From positions 1 through 64,000 of the forward strand of contig NZ_SDWW01000009.1 in the NCBI RefSeq assembly GCF_004168625.1: a DNA stretch of 64,000 bases, in the 5' to 3' direction. Shown here piece by piece: positions 57,920 to 64,000 of the stretch. Numbering within the stretch: the stretch's first letter is position 1; each line of letters starts with the position of its first letter. Source of the DNA: Pengzhenrongella frigida. GTDB taxonomy: Bacteria; Actinomycetota; Actinomycetes; Actinomycetales; Cellulomonadaceae. The notes under the pieces were generated by a model. It saw only the letters and a program-made list of their open reading frames with translations. It was not told where the DNA came from and did no database searches. A program made the translations under genes and the position numbers.

Positions 57920-58153
57920 ATGAGCACCCTTCCCGGACACGACGCCTGGCGCGACGCGGGTCTCTCCGAGGTCGATCCAGCCGGCATCATCGAGATCGAA
58001 CCCGAGCCCGATTCCGACCTCGACGGCGGGCAGGTCGACGAGGAGTACGAGCCGGGTGAGCCACGCCCGGACCTGCGCGGCGAGGCCGATGCGGCCGACG
58101 TCACCGAGCAGTCGGCGGAGCTCCCCCCGGACGACCGCGAGGAGTACCCCTGA
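57920..58153 (+). CDS. Small acidic protein, function unknown
   Basis: A 77-residue, strongly acidic protein (rich in Glu and Asp, as in [20 protein letters not shown]) with no Cys and no helix-forming hydrophobic stretch, likely disordered. The ATG at 57920 follows GGAGG (57911-57915) by four bases, a strong sign that it is expressed. It lies about 100 bases after the C39-like gene and 43 before add. Function cannot be inferred. Confidence 0.65.
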   Translation: MSTLPGHDAWRDAGLSEVDPAGIIEIEPEPDSDLDGGQVDEEYEPGEPRPDLRGEADAADVTEQSAELPPDDREEYP

Positions 58154-58183
58154 GCCTCGGAGCCGCACGCCCGGCGCTGCGGC

Positions 58184-58196
58184 TACGGTGGGCGCT
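58184..58196 (+). promoter_or_regulatory. Leaderless add promoter
   Basis: tacggt (58184-58189), seven bases, then the ATG at 58197. Confidence 0.5.
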
Positions 58197-59327
58197 ATGC
58201 CCATTGACGAGTCCGCGATCGCGGCGCTGCCCAAGGTCGTGCTGCACGACCACCTCGACGGCGGGCTGCGGCCGGCGACCATCGTCGAGCTCGCTGCGAC
58301 GGTCGGGCACGCGCTGCCCACGACCGACCCCGCCGAGCTCGGCGAGTGGTTCGTCCGGTCGGCCAGCTCCGGGAGTCTCGAGCAGTACCTGGCGACCTTC
58401 GAGCACACGGTCGCCGTGATGCAGACCGAGGACGCGCTGCGCCGGGTCGCGCGCGAGGCGGTGGCCGACCTCGTCGCCGACGGCGTCGTCTACGCCGAGG
58501 AGCGCTACGCCCCCGAGCAGCACCAGCGCACCGGACTGTCCCTGCAGCAGGTGGTCGACGCCGTCCAGGCCGGGTTCGCCGAGGGCGTCGCCGAGGCGGC
58601 CTCGACCGGTCATGTCATCCGGGTCGGCACGCTCCTCACCGCGATGCGCCAGACCGACCGCGGCGAGGAGATCGCGCGGCTCGCGCTCGAGAACCGGGAG
58701 CGCGGGGTGCTGGGCTTCGATACCGCCGGGCCCGAGGCGGGCTTCCCGCCCACCCTGCTGGAGACCGCGTTCCGGCTGCTGGCCGAGGCGAACTTCCCCG
58801 TCACGATCCACGCGGGGGAGGCGGCCGGGCTCGACTCGATCGCGCAGGCGGTGCACGTCGGCCACGCGAGCCGGATCGGTCACGGGCTGCGGATCGTCGA
58901 CGACATCGACATCGTGCGTGCGGAGGGTGACCCGGCCGACAAGGAGCCGGGCGTCGAGGACGAGGCCCGGCTGGGCGCCCTCGCGCACTGGATCCGGGAC
59001 CACCAGATCCCGCTCGAGCTGTGCCCGACGTCCAACGTGCAGACCGGGGCGGCCCAGTCGATCGCGCAGCACCCGATCACGCTGCTGAAGGATCTCGGCT
59101 TCGCGGTCACGATCAACACCGACAACCGGCTGCAGTCGGGGACGACGGTCACCCGCGAGATGACGCTGCTCGCGACCGAGGCCGGCTGGACCCTGGACGA
59201 CCTGCGCGACGCGACGGTGACGGCCGCCTGGAACGCGTTCATCCATCACGACGAGCGTGAGGCGCTCGTCGACGACCACATCCTGCCGGCGTTCGGCCAG
59301 CCGGTCGCGGGCCGGCACCGCGCCTGA
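58197..59327 (+). CDS. add: Adenosine deaminase
   Basis: A 376-residue zinc TIM-barrel enzyme converting adenosine to inosine. It has metal ligands in [12 protein letters not shown], catalytic [11 protein letters not shown], the RIGHGLRIV His, [13 protein letters not shown] and [11 protein letters not shown] with the metal-binding Asp. Asn follows that Asp where many homologues have Asp-Pro, as in other actinobacterial forms. The ATG at 58197 gives the family N-terminus. Inosine is then a substrate for the neighbouring Pnp. Confidence 0.94.
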   Translation: MPIDESAIAALPKVVLHDHLDGGLRPATIVELAATVGHALPTTDPAELGEWFVRSASSGSLEQYLATFEHTVAVMQTEDALRRVAREAVADLVADGVVYAEERYAPEQHQRTGLSLQQVVDAVQAGFAEGVAEAASTGHVIRVGTLLTAMRQTDRGEEIARLALENRERGVLGFDTAGPEAGFPPTLLETAFRLLAEANFPVTIHAGEAAGLDSIAQAVHVGHASRIGHGLRIVDDIDIVRAEGDPADKEPGVEDEARLGALAHWIRDHQIPLELCPTSNVQTGAAQSIAQHPITLLKDLGFAVTINTDNRLQSGTTVTREMTLLATEAGWTLDDLRDATVTAAWNAFIHHDEREALVDDHILPAFGQPVAGRHRA

Positions 59328-59344
59328 CGCCCGCGCCGGGGCCG

Positions 59345-59376
59345 CCGACGGCCCGGCTACCCGACGGCGCGGCTAC
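59345..59376. repeat. 16-bp tandem duplication between add and pgm
   Basis: ccgacggcccggctac (59345-59360) and ccgacggcgcggctac (59361-59376) differ by one base. The second copy contains the stop codon of the mutase gene and the first copy an identical spare stop. It lies at a convergent junction. Confidence 0.8.
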
Positions 59377-61187
59377 CCCAGGCCGAGGGCGGCGCGCAGG
59401 TCGACCTTGAGCGCGTCCAGGCGCTCGCGGGCGACCGTGCGGGCGTGCGTGAGTGCGGCGTCGTCGGCGTCCGTTGCGACCGGGATGATCACCTCGAGGT
59501 AGCACTTGACCTTGGGCTCGGTCCCGCTGGGGCGCACGACCACCCGCGTGCCGTCGGCGGCCAGCAGGCGCAGCCCGTCGGTGGGCGGGAGACCGTCGGC
59601 GCCGTCGGCCAGGTCGACCACCTCGGTCACGGCTGAGCCCGCGAGGGTGGCCGGGGGAGCGGAGCGCAGGCGGGCCATGGTCGCCGGGATCTGGTCGAGG
59701 TCGGTGAACCGGGCCGCGAGCTGGTCGGTGAGGTACAGGCCGTGCTCGCGAGCGAGGTCGTCGAGCGCGTCGATCAGGGTCCGGCCGGCGGACTTGAGGC
59801 CGGCGGCGAGCTCCGCCATGAGCAGCCCCGCGCTCAGGCCGTCCTTGTCGCGGACCTGGGTCGGATCGACGCAGTAGCCGATCGCCTCTTCGTAGCCGAA
59901 GAGCAGGCCGTCCACGCGGGCGATCCACTTGAACCCGGTCAACGTCGACGCGTGGGTCAGGCCGTGCGACGCGGCGATCCGGGCGAGCAGGCGCGAGGAG
60001 ACGATCGAGTTCGCGAGGACGCCGGTCGGCTGTGCGCCGGAGCGGTGCGCGCGGTCGGCGACGTACGCGCCGAGGAGGGCACCGACCTCGTCACCGTGCA
60101 GCATGCGCCAGCCGTCCGCGCCCGCCGTGTCCGGGCCGCGGAAGATGCGCGCGCGCGGGTCCTTGACCGCGATGGCGCACCGGTCGGCGTCGGGGTCGTT
60201 GGCGATCACGAGGTCCGCGCTGGTGTCCTGGGCGAGGCCGAGCGCGAGGTCGATCGCACCGGGCTCCTCCGGGTTCGGGAACGCCACGGTCGGGAAGTCC
60301 GGGTCCGGGTCCGCCTGCTCGGGTACGGGGTAGACATCGGTGAAGCCCGCCGCGCGCAGCACCCGGTCGGCCACGACGCCACCGACGCCGTGCATGGACG
60401 TGTGCACGATCTTCAGCGTGCGCGGCCCGGTCGGATCGGCCAGGGAGACCACCGCCGCGACGTAGGCGTCGAGCACCTCGGGGCCGAGCACCGTCCAGCC
60501 GGAGTCGGCGCGCGGCACGTCCGCGACGGACCTGACCGCGGCGATCCGGGCAGCGATCTCGGCGTCGGCGGGCGGCACGATCTGGACGCCGCGGCCCTCG
60601 TCGGTCGCCATGCGTCCGCCGAGGTAGACCTTGTACCCGTTGTCCCGGGGCGGGTTGTGGCTCGCGGTGACCATGACGCCGGCGTCGGCGTCCAGGTGGC
60701 GCACGGCGTAGGCGAGCAGCGGGGTGGGCAGCGCGCTCGGCAGCAGCAGGGCCTCGATGCCGGCGCCCACCATGACGGCCGCGGTGTCGCGGGCGAAGGC
60801 CTGGGAGTTGTGCCGGGCGTCGTAGCCGATCACCACGCGCGGCACGGCCTCGCTGAGCGTGCCGGTCAGGTGTGCGGCCAGGCCGGCGGCGGCGCGGATC
60901 ACGACCGCCCGGTTCATCCGGTGCGGGCCGCCGCCGAGCACGCCGCGCAGGCCGGCGGTGCCGAACAGCAGCGGGCCGCTGAACCGGTCCGCGAGGTCGT
61001 CGCGGGCGGTGGCGATCCGCGCCCGGACGGTCTGGGCCGCGGGGGAGGGACCCTCGGGGGCGACCTGGAGCGCCTCGGCGAGCAGGTGCTCGAGCTCGGC
61101 CGCCGTGGTCGGGTCCGGGTCGTCGGCGATCCAGGTGCGGACGTCGTCGGCGAGGTGGAACGCGGTGCCCGCGGTGTGCGTGGTCAT
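59373..61187 (-). CDS. PGM2-type phosphohexomutase, possible phosphopentomutase
   Basis: A 604-residue alpha-D-phosphohexomutase. It has LLFGTAGLRGVLGGGPHRMN, the phosphoserine loop TASHNPPRDNGYKVY, metal loop NDPDADRCA, sugar loop GYEEAIGYCVDP and phosphate loop RPSGTEPKVKCY. The length and GFKWIAR motif fit the PGM2/phosphomannomutase-type subgroup, whose members can be phosphopentomutases. It lies one base after pnp, suggesting it turns ribose-1-phosphate into ribose-5-phosphate. Phosphomannomutase for GDP-mannose supply (manC) is an alternative. The ATG at 61187 follows GGAGG. Confidence 0.9.
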   Translation of the reverse strand: MTTHTAGTAFHLADDVRTWIADDPDPTTAAELEHLLAEALQVAPEGPSPAAQTVRARIATARDDLADRFSGPLLFGTAGLRGVLGGGPHRMNRAVVIRAAAGLAAHLTGTLSEAVPRVVIGYDARHNSQAFARDTAAVMVGAGIEALLLPSALPTPLLAYAVRHLDADAGVMVTASHNPPRDNGYKVYLGGRMATDEGRGVQIVPPADAEIAARIAAVRSVADVPRADSGWTVLGPEVLDAYVAAVVSLADPTGPRTLKIVHTSMHGVGGVVADRVLRAAGFTDVYPVPEQADPDPDFPTVAFPNPEEPGAIDLALGLAQDTSADLVIANDPDADRCAIAVKDPRARIFRGPDTAGADGWRMLHGDEVGALLGAYVADRAHRSGAQPTGVLANSIVSSRLLARIAASHGLTHASTLTGFKWIARVDGLLFGYEEAIGYCVDPTQVRDKDGLSAGLLMAELAAGLKSAGRTLIDALDDLAREHGLYLTDQLAARFTDLDQIPATMARLRSAPPATLAGSAVTEVVDLADGADGLPPTDGLRLLAADGTRVVVRPSGTEPKVKCYLEVIIPVATDADDAALTHARTVARERLDALKVDLRAALGLG

Positions 61188-61188
61188 G

Positions 61189-62034
61189 TCAGATCCTCCG
61201 GGCGATCTCGGCGAGCAGGGCACTGATGCGCGGTCCGGCGGCCTGGCCGGCCTCGAGGACCTCGCCGTGGGACAGCGGGGTCGGGCTGATCCCGGCGGCG
61301 GCGTTGGTCACGAGCGAGATCCCCAGCACCTCCAGCCCCGCGTGGCGGGCGGCGATCGCCTCGAGCGTGGTGGACATGCCGACGAGGTCCCCGCCGAAGC
61401 GGCCCGCCATGCGGACCTCGGCCGGGGTCTCGTAGTGCGGGCCGGGGAACTGGACGTACACACCCTCGTCGAGCGAGCCGTCGACCTCGCGGGCCAGTGC
61501 CCGCAGGCGGGCCGAGTAGAGGTCGGTGAGGTCGACGAACGTCGCACCCTCGAGCGGGGACGTCGCGGTGAGGTTGAGGTGGTCGGAGATCAGGACCGGC
61601 GTGCCGGGCAGCCAGGCCGGGTTGAGCCCGCCGCACCCGTTGGTGAGCACGATGCGGGTGGCGCCGGTCGCGGCCGCGGTGCGCACGCCGTGCACGACCC
61701 GGCGCACGCCCTTGCCCTCGTACAGGTGCGTGCGCGAGCCGATCACGAGCGCGAACTTGTCGGTCCCGGTGATCCGGATCGAGCGGGTGGTCGCGCCGTG
61801 CCCGGCGACGGCGGGTGCGCTGAAGCCCGGGATCTGGTCGCTGTCGATCTCCGCGACGGTCTCGCCCAGCAGGTCGGCGGCGCCGCCCCAGCCGGAGCCG
61901 AGCACGAGCGCCAGGTCGTGCCGGGCGATCCCGGTGACCCGGGCGAGGTGCGCCGCGGCGGCGCGGGCCACGTCGAACGGGTCCACCGCCGGATCGTCGA
62001 GCGAGTGGGGGGCGGTGTCCGTCGTCGGGCTCAT
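61189..62034 (-). CDS. pnp: Purine-nucleoside phosphorylase
   Basis: A 281-residue trimeric-type (PNP/MTAP family) phosphorylase that splits inosine and guanosine. It has VLGSGWGGAADLL, the phosphate site GHGATTRSIRITGT, RIVLTNGCGGLN, the GPHYETPAEVRM substrate loop and VGMSTTLEAIAARH. The ATG at 62034 stands six bases after a TAACCT -10 box with no Shine-Dalgarno. It is the first gene of a two-gene unit with the mutase. Confidence 0.94.
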   Translation of the reverse strand: MSPTTDTAPHSLDDPAVDPFDVARAAAAHLARVTGIARHDLALVLGSGWGGAADLLGETVAEIDSDQIPGFSAPAVAGHGATTRSIRITGTDKFALVIGSRTHLYEGKGVRRVVHGVRTAAATGATRIVLTNGCGGLNPAWLPGTPVLISDHLNLTATSPLEGATFVDLTDLYSARLRALAREVDGSLDEGVYVQFPGPHYETPAEVRMAGRFGGDLVGMSTTLEAIAARHAGLEVLGISLVTNAAAGISPTPLSHGEVLEAGQAAGPRISALLAEIARRI

Positions 62035-62046
62035 GCCCTGAGGTTA
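62035..62046 (-). promoter_or_regulatory. Leaderless pnp promoter
   Basis: Minus-strand TAACCT (62046-62041), six bases, then the ATG. Confidence 0.55.
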
Positions 62047-62099
62047 TCGGCCCGGGCGGGTCCGGGCCGTGATCTGGTGGCTCGCGGCGCCCGGACAGG

Positions 62100-62111
62100 C
62101 ATGATGGCGTC
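62100..62111 (+). promoter_or_regulatory. Possible leaderless lpdA promoter
   Basis: catgat (62100-62105), one mismatch from TANNNT, six bases, then GTG 62112. It stands divergent to pnp in a 77-base gap. Confidence 0.35.
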
Positions 62112-63533
62112 GTGAGCACCTCGGCGCAGGACCTGCAGAGCACGCGCGTCGTCATCGTCGGCGGTGGTCCGGGCGGCTACGAAGCCGCGCTGATCGCCCG
62201 ACGGCGGGGCGCCGAGGTCACGCTCGTGGAGCGCGACGGCCTCGGCGGTTCCGCCGTGCTGACCGACGTCGTGCCGTCCAAGACGCTGATCGCCACGGCG
62301 GAGTCGATGACGGTCATCGCCCGCGCGTCCGAGCTCGGGATCTTCCCGGCCGGGGAGGCTGCGGGTGCGGCCGACGCCGCGGCCGCCGTGCAGGTGGACC
62401 TCGGGGTGGTCAACCACCGGGTGCTCGGGCTCGCGACGGCGCAGTCGGTCGACATCAAGGCCCGGCTCGAGCGCGAGGGCGTGCGGGTCGTCGACGGCGC
62501 GGGGCGGCTCGAGGGCCCGCAGCGGGTGGTGGTCGACGGCGCCGGGGCGTTCGACGCCGACGTGATCCTGATCGCGACCGGCGCCGCACCCCGCGTGCTC
62601 CCCGCCGCCCAGCCGGACGGCGAGCGGATCCTCACCTGGACCCAGCTGTACCGGCTGACCGCGCTGCCCGAACGGCTGATCGTGGTCGGCTCCGGGGTCA
62701 CCGGTGCCGAGTTCGCGGGGGCGTACAACGCGCTGGGCGCCGAGGTCGTGCTGATCTCGAGCCGCGACCAGGTGCTGCCCGGTGAGGACCCCGACGCTGC
62801 CGCCGTCATCGAAGAGGTGTTCACCGCTCGCGGGATGACCGTCATGGCGCGCTCCCGCGCGGAGTCGGCCGTCCGCACGGGCGACAGGGTCGAGGTGACG
62901 CTCGCGGACGGGAGCACGGTGCGCGGGTCGCACGTGCTCCTGGCCGTCGGGTCGGTCCCGAACACCGCCGGGATCGGGCTCGAGGAGGCCGGGGTGCGGC
63001 TCGGTCCGGGCGGCCACGTCGAGGTCGACCGGGTCTCGCGGACCTCCGCACGGGGGATCTACGCGGCCGGGGACTGCACCGGGGTGCTTCCCCTCGCGTC
63101 CGTGGCGGCGATGCAGGGGCGGATCGCGATGGCCCACGCGCTCGGCGACGCGGTGAGCCCGCTCGAGACCACCGAGGTCGCCGCGACGATCTTCACCTCA
63201 CCGGAGATCGCGACCGTCGGCTACAACGAGGACCAGCTCAAGGCGGTCGGCACCGCGTACCGGGTGAGCATGCTCCCGCTGCGCGGGAACCCGCGCGCCA
63301 AGATGATGGGCCTGAAGTACGGCTTCGTGAAGCTCTACATCCACTCGGTCACCGGGGTGATCCTCGGGGGCGTGGTGGTGGCGCACCGGGCGAGCGAGCT
63401 GATCTTCCCGATCACGCTCGCGTTCGCGCACCGGCTCACGGCGGATGACATCGCCGACTCGTTCACGGTCTACCCGTCCTTGTCCGGGACGGTCGCCGAG
63501 GCCGCCCGCATGCTCCACCGCCACACCCCCTGA
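62112..63533 (+). CDS. lpdA: NAD(P)H-quinone reductase LpdA (lipoamide dehydrogenase-like)
   Basis: A 473-residue flavoprotein of the disulfide reductase family. It has FAD motif VIVGGGPGGYEAAL, NAD motif VVGSGVTGAEFAG, TSARGIYAAGDCTGV and a dimerisation domain. The redox-active CxxxxC is missing: GLGGSAVLTDVVPSKT stands in its place, as in M. tuberculosis LpdA (Rv3303c), a NAD(P)H quinone reductase. It therefore should not act as the E3 of pyruvate dehydrogenase. Confidence 0.88.
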   Translation: MSTSAQDLQSTRVVIVGGGPGGYEAALIARRRGAEVTLVERDGLGGSAVLTDVVPSKTLIATAESMTVIARASELGIFPAGEAAGAADAAAAVQVDLGVVNHRVLGLATAQSVDIKARLEREGVRVVDGAGRLEGPQRVVVDGAGAFDADVILIATGAAPRVLPAAQPDGERILTWTQLYRLTALPERLIVVGSGVTGAEFAGAYNALGAEVVLISSRDQVLPGEDPDAAAVIEEVFTARGMTVMARSRAESAVRTGDRVEVTLADGSTVRGSHVLLAVGSVPNTAGIGLEEAGVRLGPGGHVEVDRVSRTSARGIYAAGDCTGVLPLASVAAMQGRIAMAHALGDAVSPLETTEVAATIFTSPEIATVGYNEDQLKAVGTAYRVSMLPLRGNPRAKMMGLKYGFVKLYIHSVTGVILGGVVVAHRASELIFPITLAFAHRLTADDIADSFTVYPSLSGTVAEAARMLHRHTP

Positions 63534-63570
63534 CGCGCGCCCCGGCAGGTCCAGGATCGGCGCCGCGTCA
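63531..63570. terminator. Bidirectional hairpin built from two stop codons
   Basis: tgacgcg (63531-63537) pairs with cgcgtca (63564-63570). The first three bases are the lpdA stop and the last three are the stop of the convergent gene. Confidence 0.55.
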
Positions 63571-64000
63571 GCGGGTGCTGGCGGACGGGCGCAGGGCGAG
63601 CTGGTGGACGGTGGCGGTCAGGTCGACCGAGGCGTCGGCGATCTCGAAGGCGGTGATCGTCACGCCGGTGGCCCGCAGGGCCACAGCCGACTGCAGGTCC
63701 AGCACGGCCTGCGGCTCACCGTGGGGGCCCTGCTCGACGACGACGAGCCCGGCCGGCAGGTGAGCGGCGCGCAGGCCCGAGTTGAGCAGCGGCGTCAGCT
63801 GGTTCAGCAGCTTCTGCACCGGCACCGCGCCGGCCTTGATGACCAGGTCGAACGTGGCGCGGCCGCCGGCGAACGACCGGAACGTGGCGTCCACCCGCAC
63901 CGTCGGCGCGATGGTCGCGAGCGCACGCAGGGCGAACGGGGGAGCCGGGACCGCACGCAGGTCGACGTCGGCCCGGACGGTCGAGCCCGTGGCGGTCACC
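63568..64000 (-). CDS. Partial DUF2993 (LmeA-like) protein, N-terminus outside window
   Basis: At least 143 codons of a minus-strand gene that continues past the window edge; only the C-terminal part is seen. Alternating hydrophobic beta strands (ADVDLRAVPAPPF, VRVDATFRSFAGG, VALRATGVTITAFEIADASVDLTATV) and the phrase LPAGLVVVEQGPHGE resemble actinobacterial DUF2993 lipid-binding proteins such as LmeA, but the match is weak. The GTG near 63999 may be internal. Confidence 0.5.
   Translation of the reverse strand, partial: VTATGSTVRADVDLRAVPAPPFALRALATIAPTVRVDATFRSFAGGRATFDLVIKAGAVPVQKLLNQLTPLLNSGLRAAHLPAGLVVVEQGPHGEPQAVLDLQSAVALRATGVTITAFEIADASVDLTATVHQLALRPSASTR

Noticed and set aside
62112-63533. 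E3 subunit of pyruvate dehydrogenase
   Set aside because: The CxxxxC redox motif is missing and no E1 or E2 gene is nearby.

Overview
The window is GC-rich (about 70 percent or more) and densely coded. It looks like a chromosome segment of a high-GC Gram-positive actinobacterium, probably of the Micrococcales and Cellulomonas-like. The evidence is extreme codon bias, frequent GTG starts, mycothiol synthesis (mshB), a 7-iron ferredoxin, FolP2, DUF3117 and a sigE-rseA-htrA-tatB block. I cannot name the species. I see no rRNA, tRNA, CRISPR array, transposase or phage gene.

Layout. 0.1-2.7 kb: dinB (Pol IV), then a DinB/DUF664-fold protein and a glyoxalase-like protein on the other strand. 2.8-5.3 kb: a polar amino-acid ABC importer. 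5.5-11.8 kb and 12.8-18.2 kb: two complete peptide/nickel-type (SBP family 5) ABC operons with a PH-domain membrane protein between them. 18.4-24.6 kb: typA, mshB, a small membrane protein, a flavin reductase, a VanW protein and an SH3-like protein. 24.7-31.2 kb: ferredoxin, dapC, gltA, a lysozyme-like membrane protein, dapD and dapE (the succinylase route to meso-DAP/lysine). 31.3-36.2 kb: LOG protein, folP2, a PIG-V-like membrane mannosyltransferase, DUF3117 and an M17 aminopeptidase. 36.3-40.6 kb: O-methyltransferase, sigE, rseA, htrA, tatB (envelope stress). 40.7-43.3 kb: trpS, 2H phosphoesterase, YihY. 43.3-46.9 kb: sdhCDAB. 47.1-49.5 kb: manC and an M20 amidohydrolase. 49.7-62.0 kb: nucleoside uptake and salvage (BMP-type ABC importer, cdd, deoA, a C39-peptidase-like unknown, add, a PGM2-type mutase, pnp). 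62.1 kb to the end: LpdA-type quinone reductase and a gene cut by the window edge. From memory, the order typA, mshB, fdx, aminotransferase, dapD, dapE, LOG, folP2, DUF3117, O-methyltransferase, sigE, rseA, htrA, tatB parallels Mycobacterium tuberculosis Rv1165 to Rv1224.

How the genes work together. The nucleoside block reads as one pathway: import, deamination (Cdd, Add), phosphorolysis (DeoA, Pnp), then pentose-1-phosphate conversion, perhaps by the PGM2-type mutase beside pnp. gltA and sdh both have CRP/GlxR-like palindromes upstream, suggesting shared carbon control of the TCA cycle.

The most striking signals are regulatory. (1) At least thirteen genes have a TANNNT-like -10 box exactly 6-7 bases before the start codon, as expected for leaderless mRNAs; this also corrects one start (the amidohydrolase). 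(2) All four solute-binding-protein genes are followed by a strong GC hairpin before the next transporter gene. (3) The two peptide-transport operons share a spaced promoter architecture. (4) Seven unrelated genes carry in-frame short tandem repeats with units of 12, 15, 21 or 24 bp. (5) The O-methyltransferase gene appears to start at AUC behind a perfect Shine-Dalgarno. I found no clear wholly new system; the best uncharacterised protein is the C39-like gene at 56.8 kb.
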